Positions 20,643-28,933 of a stretch of 64,000 bases of DNA are shown here, piece after piece (the stretch's first letter is position 1; each line of letters opens with the position of its first letter). This stretch comes from Rhodocyclus tenuis. GTDB taxonomy: Bacteria > Pseudomonadota > Gammaproteobacteria > Burkholderiales > Rhodocyclaceae. The notes below the pieces were generated by a model. The model did no database searches. It was not told where the DNA came from and was given only the letters and a program-made list of their open reading frames with translations. The stretch spans positions 186,001 to 250,000 of the forward strand of contig NZ_JACIGE010000001.1 of the NCBI RefSeq assembly GCF_014197755.1. Reading direction: 5' to 3'. A program made the position numbers and the translations under genes.

Positions 20643-20960
20643 TGGATTTCTCCGTCATCTCGGCAAGTCGCCGAAGCCCCGTAGAAAAGCGAGCGGCCGA
20701 AAGGAGCCAACCCGATGCGCAAGCCCAACACCAGTCTTTTCGGAACCAAGGAAGCCCCGTCATCGCTCGTTGCGCGTGGCACTGCGCACTGCGACCGGCT
20801 CCCGCCGCTGGACCGAACTACCGGCTCAGCGGCACCGAATAATCTCTAACACTGGACGTCAGAGCGGCCTGGACAAGCCAAGCATTGCAACACTGACCTT
20901 TCGTTTTCGCGGGAAACGAAGAAATTCTTAAAGAACGAGCCTAGGCGGTACGCCTAGCCT
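20643..20960 (-). ncRNA. Candidate retron msr-msd RNA or structured leader
   Basis: The 318 nt between the predicted transcription start and the first gene of the operon have several stable hairpins: CTAGGCG/CGCCTAG (20941-20957), TTCGTTT/AAACGAA (20900-20906 with 20914-20920), and GCCGCTG/CAGCGGC (20804-20810 with 20827-20833). A weak 7-bp complement (GCTCGTT with AACGAGC, about 170 nt apart) could be an a1/a2 stem but is within chance expectation. Retrons encode their RNA next to the reverse transcriptase, usually upstream, which makes this the best location. I cannot identify the branching guanosine. Confidence 0.35.
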
Positions 20961-20966
20961 AGAAGC

Positions 20967-20995
20967 ATTAAAACAGACCGCCCCAACAAAGTCAA
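20967..20995 (-). promoter_or_regulatory. Predicted promoter of the retron-like operon
   Basis: On the minus strand TTGACT (20990-20995) and TTTAAT (20967-20972) are separated by 17 bp, a near-consensus sigma-70 arrangement in otherwise GC-rich DNA. Transcription would start near 20960. Confidence 0.6.
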
Positions 20996-21199
20996 TTTAT
21001 TTTGACTGACGGTCAATTAAATTATCTTCTGCATAAAGTATCGGCACAGTCGGCGTCAGCCAAGCGGGGCGCCACCCCAGAGCCGAATTACCGGCAGCAC
21101 CCGGGCGCATTGCTGACGTATCTCAGGATGTTTCCCTGCGTAAGCAAAGGCCAAGGAGCGGCATTCGACCATCGTGAGCAATCGACTAGCTACGGACAG

Positions 21200-22000
21200 C
21201 TACGCCGCCGACTGCCCTGCGGACCGGAGGTACCTCGACAACTCCCGCGCCGCCCGATCAGCACAAGGTCCCAACCAAAGCAGCCCTGCGGCCAAAAGTG
21301 CCACCTGCGCACCAAAGTACGAAAATACAGCGGCTTCGTGCGTCGGCCCTGATCGGATGAGAGTGAGGATCACCGCAAAGAACACGTACGCCAGCAAGGC
21401 GAGCGCGGCAACGGAAGCCAGATTCAACACGCCCCGCGTGAAAGGCGAAAACCTGGCGATGACCAGTTCCCCTTCCGCGGGCCGCCCAAGTCGCCAAAGC
21501 CGCTTAAGGCTCCGAACGACGACACCATCCTCCGGAGTAAGCTGAACCCCCGTACCCCACCAGATTGTCGGATAGCGAAGCAACTGGGCAAGACGAGAAT
21601 CGTTCAAAGCGCCGTCCACCACGAGACCGCGCAAGATTCGATACCGGCGATGATTGACGGCGACCCCATAACGAACCAATGTTGCGGCCCGAAACGCCTT
21701 GGCCAGTTCCCCGGGGCGAACATCCACAGGGGCGTCACTCGCCCGCAGCGCCGACTGGAGTTGCACCACCCGCCGGGCGTTCCAGGGCTGTGTTAACCAA
21801 GCGCCGGCCGAGACGCGTGTCGACCTGATGACCGCCAATTGCAACAGTGGATTGCCATCAATAGCCTTCCCAAGGGCTTCGCCGGGATGCGTTTCGATCC
21901 TTGCTCGCACCCCAGCACGACCGGATGACAACCCTGTTATCACGGCAGTCGAGAGCATCGCGGCATCTTCGCGCTGTCTATCCTCGTTAGCTTCGCTCAC
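21200..22000 (-). CDS. Hypothetical protein with two C-terminal membrane helices
   Basis: A 266-residue protein I do not recognise. The first 190 residues are soluble and basic (SLKRLWRLGRPAEGE); the C-terminal part holds two transmembrane helices, VLNLASVAALALLAYVFFAV and VALLAAGLLWLGPCA, and a conserved-looking tail ADRAARELSRYLRSAGQ. The GTG start overlaps the stop of the preceding XRE gene as GTGA. A regulator-plus-membrane-protein pair on a transposon could be a toxin/immunity or defence effector unit, but nothing in the sequence proves this. A diverged copy of its 3' end lies at 32946-33131 near the other transposon end. Confidence 0.7.
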   Translation of the reverse strand: MSEANEDRQREDAAMLSTAVITGLSSGRAGVRARIETHPGEALGKAIDGNPLLQLAVIRSTRVSAGAWLTQPWNARRVVQLQSALRASDAPVDVRPGELAKAFRAATLVRYGVAVNHRRYRILRGLVVDGALNDSRLAQLLRYPTIWWGTGVQLTPEDGVVVRSLKRLWRLGRPAEGELVIARFSPFTRGVLNLASVAALALLAYVFFAVILTLIRSGPTHEAAVFSYFGAQVALLAAGLLWLGPCADRAARELSRYLRSAGQSAA

Positions 22001-22446
22001 AGGCCAACCTCGGCGGCTTCAAGGGCTTCCTCAAACACTGCTGGGGACAGGCCACCAACGTCTGACTGCGGGGACAACCGTCGAAAAACGAACCATGCCA
22101 GGTCGACTTCCTGCTCTGGGGAAACCTGAAGCTCGTGGATAGCCGCCTCCCTGCGCACCCACGTCAGAACCTCTGAAAACACCCCACGGGATTCCTTCCG
22201 CTCAAGTGAAGGAATGCCGGTTGCCACCCATGCACTATCGATCCCTAGCAAATCCAAGCGAGGCAACAGGTCGGTAGGGAATGTCGTTCGACCCGCCTCG
22301 TACTGGAGCACGGACAGCTTAGTAAGGCCTAAGACCTCCGCGACTTGTCGCTGAGAAAAACCGTTGGTCTCGCGGGCGGACCGGAGACGTTCTCCGGTGA
22401 GGGCGCGCGCACGTTGTCGCTCATCGTCCACTTGAGACTTCGCCAT
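21997..22446 (-). CDS. XRE-family transcriptional regulator
   Basis: A 149-residue protein with an N-terminal Cro/CI-type HTH (LRSARETNGFSQRQVAEVL, LSVLQYEAGRTTFPTDL), and a C-terminal acidic region I cannot assign (PEQEVDLAWFVFRRLSP). It is translationally coupled to the membrane protein gene downstream and divergent from the small DNA-binding protein gene at 22497; the 50-bp gap between them must contain both promoters. Probable control of that pair, possibly also of the transposition genes. Confidence 0.8.
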   Translation of the reverse strand: MAKSQVDDERQRARALTGERLRSARETNGFSQRQVAEVLGLTKLSVLQYEAGRTTFPTDLLPRLDLLGIDSAWVATGIPSLERKESRGVFSEVLTWVRREAAIHELQVSPEQEVDLAWFVFRRLSPQSDVGGLSPAVFEEALEAAEVGL

Positions 22447-22496
22447 GTCCTCAACTCGTTCTTGATTTTGCGATGGTATAGCGTAGCATACCCGTC

Positions 22497-22769
22497 ATGA
22501 ACAGCGCAGACCCGACCCAATTTGATCAAATTCGCGAGGCCGATCTTGCTGCGGTTCGGCAACGCTTTTGGGCGCGTGGCGAGACGATCGCCGAGTGGGC
22601 AGCCAGCAACGGCTTTAGCCCGGCGACGACCTATTCACTTTTGGCGGGCCGACTGCGTGCCCGACGAGGCGAAGCGCACAGAATCGCTGTAGCACTGGGA
22701 CTCAAACCCGCGCCGACGTTAGCCGGCCAGGATGCCGAAACCACGCGTGATGAAGGAGCCAAGCCATGA
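22497..22769 (+). CDS. Small HTH DNA-binding protein, phage/transposon regulator type
   Basis: A 90-residue protein with a probable HTH: AAVRQRFWARGETIAEWAAS, GFSPATTYSLLAGRLRARRG, HRIAVALGLKP. It resembles the Ner-like or phage-associated DNA-binding proteins of betaproteobacteria. It stands just upstream of tnsA, on the same strand, with a 150-bp gap that holds a partly inverted repeat (CGCCGAC and ACCGGCG). A role in controlling transposition is inference from position. Confidence 0.7.
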   Translation: MNSADPTQFDQIREADLAAVRQRFWARGETIAEWAASNGFSPATTYSLLAGRLRARRGEAHRIAVALGLKPAPTLAGQDAETTRDEGAKP

Positions 22770-22919
22770 AATAAAAACGCCGACCTCCCTCGCAGAAGAC
22801 CGGCGTCCCGACAGGGAATACCTATCGGCTGGCACCTAAAGTATTTCCCCTTTGTGTCGTCCGGTCAAGCCCTTTTGAGGGTAACGGGGCTGCTTTGCCC
22901 TTGATCCGGAGAACACGGA

Positions 22920-23606
22920 ATGGAGAAATCCGACCGTAAGGTCATCACGCGCTCGCCATCGCATGGTGTTGCAGCGGTTATTGCCGGCGGCATCCTCAAT
23001 AATTACGTTGAGGCCGAGTCGACGCTCGAGTCAGACTTCATCCGGCGCGCGGCGTTGATGCCGTCGCATCCAAAAGTCTTCCACCAGCCGTTTCGGTTGC
23101 CGATCTCGCCCAAAGGTTACACACCAGACTTCTTGCTTTTTTTCGACTCCAGTGGCTTCAAGGCGGTCGTCGAAACCAAGATGTCCATGCGGATCGACGC
23201 CAAATACACCGAGCTGTTCGATGACGCCGCCTGCTTCCTCCGGGAGCGTGGCTACATCTATTTCGTGGTGACCGAGGCTGAACTGCGACACCACGGCATC
23301 CACACGCGGGCAAAACTCCTCACCCGCTACGCGAAGCAGCAAGTCGCAACATCACACGCGGACAAAATCATCTCCATCGCCGCGTCCTACCCTCACGGCA
23401 TCCCCGTCGGCTCGCTCGCGCGTAAGGCACAAGTGCCTATCCATCTAATCCTGGCGCTCGTTGCCACAGGCAAGCTGACCACCGGCCCCCTGCTGCAAAC
23501 GGATGCGTCAGCAATCGTCAACACTTTGAATGACTCAAAGGAGACCGCAGATGAGATTCTCGTTCGTCGCTGGCTTGGCGCTACGCCATGGGACCAGGAC
23601 TATTGA
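22920..23606 (+). CDS. tnsA: TnsA-like transposon endonuclease
   Basis: A 228-residue protein resembling TnsA, which cleaves the 5' ends of Tn7-type elements and gives cut-and-paste transposition together with TnsB. The restriction-enzyme-like core is visible: LESDF with Glu37, YTPDF with Asp70, and VETK with Glu85 and Lys87. The C-terminal part (about residues 125-215) is a winged-helix-like region. GGAGA lies 8 bp before the ATG. The gene overlaps tnsB by 56 bp. It is shorter than Tn7 TnsA (273 residues). Confidence 0.87.
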   Translation: MEKSDRKVITRSPSHGVAAVIAGGILNNYVEAESTLESDFIRRAALMPSHPKVFHQPFRLPISPKGYTPDFLLFFDSSGFKAVVETKMSMRIDAKYTELFDDAACFLRERGYIYFVVTEAELRHHGIHTRAKLLTRYAKQQVATSHADKIISIAASYPHGIPVGSLARKAQVPIHLILALVATGKLTTGPLLQTDASAIVNTLNDSKETADEILVRRWLGATPWDQDY

Positions 23607-25512
23607 GCTCGTCAGGGAGTTATCTGACGACGAGTACCAATTTGAAGATGTTGAAACACGCCGGCCCCAAACCCTGCGCAAGTACCAACTACTGAAGGAT
23701 ATCGAAGCAGGAAAGTACTCCGTGGTCTTTCCCGCGCTCGCAAAAGGGGCGTCTGGCACGGTCATAGACGCGTACGAAAGCTCCTCGCTCCCGGAACACG
23801 TGCAAACAGAGATCGACCGGCGCTACGCCTACGTCATGGGCATGGCGAAGCTGGGGATCACTCGCGGCAACCGTAAACTGGTCCCCAAGGCGATCGAACG
23901 GGTCGCTGCGTTCATCAAGGATAAGAAACCGCCGGCGCCGAGCACTGTGCTGGCGTGGGCTCGCCGCTACGAAAACAGCAACAAAAGCGCACGTGCGCTG
24001 GCGAGCCGGAACTACGGCCGCAGGAGCCCGAAACGCATGCACAGCGTCATGCATGCACTTATCCTGGAAAAAATCCGTGCAGAGTACCTGACAGAGGATC
24101 GCAAGTCCCTCGAACACACAAGCATCGTGATCAACGCCGAAGCTCGAAAGCTCGCCGCCCAGGGCAAACTCGATATAGATCAGGCCAAAGTCAGCAAATC
24201 AACCGTCGCGCGCTACGTGCAAGACCTTGATCGATACGAGGTCATTGCGCGGCGCTACGGACTCGCTCGAGCGCGGATGCTCTGCCGCACACCCATGAGA
24301 GATGACTATCCCCAGTACCCGTTCGAGCGCGTCGAGGTGGATCACACACCATTTGATTGGGTGGTCATTTGCGACCGCACAGGCATCCCGCTGGGGAGAC
24401 CCCTGCTGACGGCTGCAATTTGCGCGACAACAGGCTATCCCGCCGGAATGTATCTGAGCTTCTATGGCCCGGGCGTAACTAGTATTTCCGGCGTCTTGCG
24501 AGCAACGATCCAGTTAAAGGACGAGGTTTGCCGCATAGCCGGCACGAAGCAACGATGGCTCGCAGCCGGCATCCCCGATGGACTGCAGCTGGACAACGGA
24601 CTCGAATTCCACGCCATGGCATTCCGGCGAATGGCGCGTGACATCGGAATGGATCTGTATTACTCGCGAGTTCGCACCCCGTGGTCCAAGCCTCACATTG
24701 AACGATTCATGGCCGACCTGGGCTTTCTGACCCTTTCTGGCGGGCGTATTCGCAAGCGGCTGGCGAACGTCATTGATGCAGATCCCCGGACGACTGCGAC
24801 GATCACATTTTCCAATCTCGTGATCGGACTTATTCGCTACATGGTCGACGTGTACCCGATGCGGATCAACGACCGCAAACTCGCTCGCCCCTACGATCTG
24901 ATGCTTGAGGGGATTGAGCGATGCCCGCCGGCGAACTATCTGGCGGACAGCAACTTACTCCGGCTGACAACCGCTCTATCCAAGAAGCTCACGGTCAATC
25001 AGGGCGGTGTCGAGCTACATGGGACCCCCTATGGTGGCGCGGAACTCCTGCCGATGCGCAAAGCGATCGGAAAGAGCTTCAAAACGGAAGTCCGATGGGA
25101 CCCTGACGACATCAACCAGATTTGGGTCCAGCATCCGATCACATCGGACTGGGTCGTCTGCGCCTCTCGCTGGCCACAATACACCGCCGGCCTGTCCTGG
25201 AACCAACACCTGCTGATCCGCAAGTTCATGCGCCAGGAGTTGAAACTCAAAGGAGCTGAAGAGGATTATCGCAGGGCATACATTGCTCTCCATGAGTTCT
25301 GGATGGACGTGAGCCAGAAATCTTCCGCCGACGCGAAGCTGGCGGCCAGGTTTTCCGGCGTGACCTCGGCGCGCGTGTTCAATCAAGCGCAGCCCCCCAC
25401 TCCAGTCCCTCTTCCAATCCCGATCCCCAGTGACGACGGCAATGCGGCAACTGTAGTCCCCCGCACGCCCCCGGAATTTGATGCCTTTATTTTTGAGCTG
25501 ACGAATGGATGA
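23551..25512 (+). CDS. tnsB: TnsB-like DDE transposase
   Basis: A 653-residue transposase that recognises the paired end repeats and does 3'-end cleavage and strand transfer. The RNase H-like catalytic triad is complete: Asp264 in EVDHTPFD, Asp348 in LQLDNGLEF, and Glu384 in KPHIERFM, with the typical D-35-E spacing. N-terminal HTH-rich DNA-binding domains occupy about residues 80-235 and a Mu-type C-terminal beta-barrel about 470-560. The ATG at 23551 has AAAGGAGA 7 bp upstream, better than the alternative 21 bp earlier. The last 8 bp overlap tnsC. Confidence 0.93.
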   Translation: MRFSFVAGLALRHGTRTIELVRELSDDEYQFEDVETRRPQTLRKYQLLKDIEAGKYSVVFPALAKGASGTVIDAYESSSLPEHVQTEIDRRYAYVMGMAKLGITRGNRKLVPKAIERVAAFIKDKKPPAPSTVLAWARRYENSNKSARALASRNYGRRSPKRMHSVMHALILEKIRAEYLTEDRKSLEHTSIVINAEARKLAAQGKLDIDQAKVSKSTVARYVQDLDRYEVIARRYGLARARMLCRTPMRDDYPQYPFERVEVDHTPFDWVVICDRTGIPLGRPLLTAAICATTGYPAGMYLSFYGPGVTSISGVLRATIQLKDEVCRIAGTKQRWLAAGIPDGLQLDNGLEFHAMAFRRMARDIGMDLYYSRVRTPWSKPHIERFMADLGFLTLSGGRIRKRLANVIDADPRTTATITFSNLVIGLIRYMVDVYPMRINDRKLARPYDLMLEGIERCPPANYLADSNLLRLTTALSKKLTVNQGGVELHGTPYGGAELLPMRKAIGKSFKTEVRWDPDDINQIWVQHPITSDWVVCASRWPQYTAGLSWNQHLLIRKFMRQELKLKGAEEDYRRAYIALHEFWMDVSQKSSADAKLAARFSGVTSARVFNQAQPPTPVPLPIPIPSDDGNAATVVPRTPPEFDAFIFELTNG

Positions 25513-26455
25513 CTTTGATTTTGGCGACTTTGACCCCGTCGAAGCCGAGGAACGCACGACACGTTCACGCCAATTGCAGCAGTACTGTGCGGGAGCGCTG
25601 CAGATCGCTGCTGCCGTCGAACGTGTCTTCGTCCTTTTCCCGCAGTTCGGCGCCTGTCTGGCTGCCTGTGACCGTGCTTTCCAGCTCTCGCGTACGCTCA
25701 ACACGCCCCAGGGAATCCTTATCAAGGGCGAACCCGGCAGCGGGAAAACCACGGTCGCGAAATATTTCATCCGCTCGTTGCCGCAATCCGACCTCTTTGA
25801 CCACGGATTTGGCGCCCTGTTGATCCGACTGAGAACAGCGCCGACGACCGCGCAGGCCGTCGGCGCAATGCTGCGCGCCGTGAAATACCCGTTCACCAGC
25901 GTCAAGCGTACCAACGTCCACACGATGCGCGATATCGCGTTCGAATCCATTCAACATCATGGCACACGGATCATCTTCATCGACCAGGCCCATTCCCTAA
26001 GCTATCAAGCTGGACAGAAACGAAAGGATGTAAACGAAACCACCGTCTCCGACCTGTTGGTCGAACTGATGGATCAAACCGGCGTCAGCCTGTGCCTCCT
26101 CGCTGACGCTAACTTTACGCGACTAGAGGATGTCGCCCCTGCGCTAGCAAGCCGTGTCACAGTCCGCGAGGCGCTCTCCGAATTCAGGAACGACGAATAC
26201 TGGGCAGGTTTCCTGTGCGCATTCGCAAGGCAGGCAAAAGCTATCGCGCTCGATTGCCTGACACTGCCAGACATCCAGCAGAGAACCTACACGGCTACGA
26301 TGGGTAACCGTCGCCGCTTCCGCCGTCTGATCGTCGAGGCAGTCTTGATTGCGTCGGATGGAGGTGCGGCAGCCGTTGCCAAGGAGCATCTGGCGCGAGC
26401 GTTCGCCCTCGTCACCGGGACGGCGAGCGAAGCGCCAAATCCTTATGTGGCGTGA
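25505..26455 (+). CDS. tnsC: TnsC-like AAA+ ATPase
   Basis: A 316-residue AAA+ regulator: Walker A GEPGSGKTT (residues 75-83), Walker B IIFIDQAH (Asp160), and an ARF/arginine-finger region near DVAPALASRVTV. TnsC/TniB proteins connect the target-selector (TniQ/TnsD) with the TnsA-TnsB transposase and mediate target immunity. At this length it is closer to the TniB/short TnsC group than to Tn7 TnsC (555 residues). The ATG overlaps the tnsB stop, and the first tniQ gene starts inside its last codons. Confidence 0.92.
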   Translation: MDDFDFGDFDPVEAEERTTRSRQLQQYCAGALQIAAAVERVFVLFPQFGACLAACDRAFQLSRTLNTPQGILIKGEPGSGKTTVAKYFIRSLPQSDLFDHGFGALLIRLRTAPTTAQAVGAMLRAVKYPFTSVKRTNVHTMRDIAFESIQHHGTRIIFIDQAHSLSYQAGQKRKDVNETTVSDLLVELMDQTGVSLCLLADANFTRLEDVAPALASRVTVREALSEFRNDEYWAGFLCAFARQAKAIALDCLTLPDIQQRTYTATMGNRRRFRRLIVEAVLIASDGGAAAVAKEHLARAFALVTGTASEAPNPYVA

Positions 26456-27401
26456 CATCAGGGCACTCCCGATCCGTGTTCCATTCGTTGACTCCGAGTC
26501 TGGGCTTGGCTTCCTGCTGCGCGCCTTTTCCGCGAACGGTGTCTCGCTTCTCAAGGCTCGCGAGCTGTTTTCCATCAAGGACTGGCGGCTCCTCACCCCT
26601 GAGCAAGCGGCTGCGTTGTCCCGGGCAACCAACGCCGAGCCACACTGGTTGGCCGAGCGACTGCTGATGCGGGACGCTCAGACGCCCGAACGCTTTAAGT
26701 ACTTTGGCCAGCTGTTTGGAGGCCACGCGGCCTACGCCAACATTAGTGCGAAAGTCTGCCCAGACTGTCTTCGCAAAAAGCGGTGGTGTCATCGAGTCTG
26801 GATTCTTCCCGGCGCCGCCTACTGCTACGTGCACGGACGCCCTTTGATCGATAGTTGCCGCCGATGCACGAAGACCATCAGTTGGCTGCGGCCCAGTATT
26901 GACCTTTGCAAGTGTGGCCGATATCTCGAGGGAGATTTATCGATCGGCGCCTGGCAGGCAATGCCCCTCGCCTCTGCGTGGACGCAATGGCTTGATCTGC
27001 GTCTCGACACAACCCGCACGAGTGAGAGCAACAACATTGCCGGCATACCGCCGTTCCTGAACAACCTGAGCATCGACGGGAGCACGTCGCTCGTCCTCGC
27101 ATTTGGTGAGCACGAGCGGCCGGACGACAGCGTCAGTTCGCCACGAAAGGTAACGCCTAGCAAACTGAGCGCAAAGATTCAAAGAGGCATCGAGCGTCTC
27201 GCCTCAATTGATGGAGCCCCCCACGAAGCCAGGCGTTGGTCGCCCTACGTTCACACACCCACCCTGGAGAAAATGAAAAGGAGCGGTATCACCTCTGCTG
27301 ATCGTCGATGTGCCGCGCTCTTGCTCTCCTATGTCGGCCGGCGGTCTCCTCGCTGCCACGGCGGGAAGCAGCAACGCGGGCAGTTGGAACTGTTTTTCTG
27401 A
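26445..27401 (+). CDS. tniQ: TniQ-family target-selection protein, copy 1
   Basis: A 318-residue TniQ/TnsD-like protein. It has the family zinc-ribbon pattern: CPDCLRKKRWCHRVW, YCYVHGRPLIDSC, RRCTKTI and LCKCGRYL at about residues 105-165. The N-terminal TniQ domain (FVDSESGLGFLLRAFSANG) covers the first 80 residues. The C-terminal 150 residues are probably the DNA-binding part. TniQ/TnsD proteins choose the insertion site and recruit TnsC. The ATG at 26445 overlaps the tnsC stop by 11 bp; the ribosome binding site is weak, in line with coupled translation. Confidence 0.87.
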   Translation: MWRDIRALPIRVPFVDSESGLGFLLRAFSANGVSLLKARELFSIKDWRLLTPEQAAALSRATNAEPHWLAERLLMRDAQTPERFKYFGQLFGGHAAYANISAKVCPDCLRKKRWCHRVWILPGAAYCYVHGRPLIDSCRRCTKTISWLRPSIDLCKCGRYLEGDLSIGAWQAMPLASAWTQWLDLRLDTTRTSESNNIAGIPPFLNNLSIDGSTSLVLAFGEHERPDDSVSSPRKVTPSKLSAKIQRGIERLASIDGAPHEARRWSPYVHTPTLEKMKRSGITSADRRCAALLLSYVGRRSPRCHGGKQQRGQLELFF

Positions 27402-27413
27402 AGAGCAGCAGAT

Positions 27414-28280
27414 ATGAGACTTTTCAATGTTCCGGCGCCTCAGCCATTCGAAGCAGCGAGCTCGTGGATATCCCGCTTCGCCCTCTCGCAGGGAATATCG
27501 ACCGGAGAAGCGCTCGAGCATTTCGGCGCTGATCCAGCACTGAAGGGAAAAATCGATGGGATGGTCATCGGCGAAGTGCTACGCGATATACGGCGACAGT
27601 GTGGGCTCCCCCCGACTGCGCTACTCGTCCATGAACGGGTCATGACGTCCTTCAGGAAGATCGAGCCAACGGGCGACTCGTTGTTGCTGCATAAGGCAGG
27701 ATCGAAGGCACTGTTCAATTTCTGCCCCGCTTGCGTAAAGAGCATGCGCACGCCACATATCCCAATTCATTGGCGCTTTATCGCGTGGCGCTGGTGCCCC
27801 GAGCACGATTCGATTCTTGAATCACGATGCAGAATGTGCGGCGAACGTCAGTCCAGTCTGGTCGACCTTGCAATGACGAGCCCCGGCAAAAACGGACGCC
27901 CTTGGTTCAACGCATGTCAATACTGCGGAGTCCCATTCAAAAGTTTCGCTCCGTGCCAACTCATAAAAGATGAGGAACGTATTGACTGGCCGATCCAGCG
28001 CAAGGTCCTCGTACAGGGGCGCGCATTTCTCGCGTCGCTATTCGACGGGTACTACTCCGCGAACGGAATAGTCAAGAACGACATAGCGGGAATTCGAGAG
28101 GACATCAGCCTTAAAGCATTCGAGGTGCCCATCGATCTTCTGAGCGCCGAGTGGTTCCGAGGTGATGCCGATGAATCTCAGTTCACCCGCATGAAAAGAA
28201 GGTGGAGATTTCGGTGGATAGCCAATCGATATCTAACGCCGAAGTCCAAACTTATAGATGCGGCGCGCGAAAATAGATGA
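27414..28280 (+). CDS. tniQ: TniQ-family protein, copy 2
   Basis: A 288-residue second TniQ. The TniQ N-terminus is clearer than in copy 1 (PFEAASSWISRFALSQGIS), followed by zinc-binding FCPACVK, WCPEHDS, CRMCGERQ and CQYCGVPF. It starts 13 bp after copy 1, in the same operon. Two divergent TniQ proteins in one element often mean two target pathways or a heteromeric target complex. It is too short to be a full TnsD and does not resemble TnsE. It is the last gene of the transposition operon. Confidence 0.87.
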   Translation: MRLFNVPAPQPFEAASSWISRFALSQGISTGEALEHFGADPALKGKIDGMVIGEVLRDIRRQCGLPPTALLVHERVMTSFRKIEPTGDSLLLHKAGSKALFNFCPACVKSMRTPHIPIHWRFIAWRWCPEHDSILESRCRMCGERQSSLVDLAMTSPGKNGRPWFNACQYCGVPFKSFAPCQLIKDEERIDWPIQRKVLVQGRAFLASLFDGYYSANGIVKNDIAGIREDISLKAFEVPIDLLSAEWFRGDADESQFTRMKRRWRFRWIANRYLTPKSKLIDAARENR

Positions 28281-28592
28281 TCTTCGTGACCTGGCCGGTG
28301 ATTTTCGTTCCAACTTATGATTGAAATCGTGATCGTCAGCTGCCATACGCGTTACGGACGCAGCTAGGTAAGCCCACCAACTGCAGCAAAGGCCGAGGAC
28401 CGGTAATCGGCCAAAGCGGACGGTGAAGCTGCATTTCATGAACGACTACTGTGCAGCGAATGCGGAACTGGCAAAGCGTTCACGCTTTTCGCGTGTTGCT
28501 GCTGATTATCGAAAGTGCGTGTTGTCGCTACTTGGCGGAGCGTGACGGGCCAGTGAAAACCGGCATGCTGTCATTATCGGCGCTTGGATGTG
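28281..28592. other. Non-coding stretch between tniQ and the IS element
   Basis: About 310 bp without a gene I can support. One 35-codon frame (28438-28545) has no ribosome binding site or known product. A segment at 28373-28405 loosely resembles DNA at 21146-21170, suggesting old duplicated noncoding sequence. Confidence 0.55.
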
Positions 28593-28672
28593 TGAGGCTA
28601 CACCGAAATTTCGTACCAATTTGAGCTGGAATTTTCGGCACAATTTTCGTGATGTTGAAAGGAGATTGTGCG

Positions 28673-28933
28673 GTGAAGAAATCGAAGTTTACGGAAGAAC
28701 AGATCGCCTTCGCCCTGAAGCAGGCGGACGTCGGCACGCCGGTGGCTGAGGTCTGCAGGAAGATGGGCATCTCGGATGCGACCTTCTACAACTGGCGCAA
28801 GAAGTACGGGGGGCTGGGCCCCTCGGAGTTGCGGCGCCTGAAGCAACTGGAAGAAGAGAACAGCAAGCTCAAGCGCTTGGTCGCCGATCTTTCGCTCGAC
28901 AAAGCCATGCTGCAGGACGTCCTCGCAAAATAG
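28673..28933 (+). CDS. IS3-family transposase OrfA
   Basis: An 86-residue DNA-binding OrfA: MKKSKFTEEQIAFALKQADV, the HTH GTPVAEVCRKMGISDATFYN, and a leucine-zipper tail (KQLEEENSKLKRLVADLSLD). The GTG at 28673 was chosen because AAAGGAG lies 8 bp upstream. The frame ends CTC GCA AAA TAG; a -1 slip on the A run joins it to OrfB, the usual way IS3 elements make the OrfAB transposase. Confidence 0.88.
   Translation: MKKSKFTEEQIAFALKQADVGTPVAEVCRKMGISDATFYNWRKKYGGLGPSELRRLKQLEEENSKLKRLVADLSLDKAMLQDVLAK

Noticed and set aside
28438..28545. 35-codon open frame left of the IS element
   Set aside because: No ribosome binding site, no recognisable family, and located in otherwise degenerate DNA.
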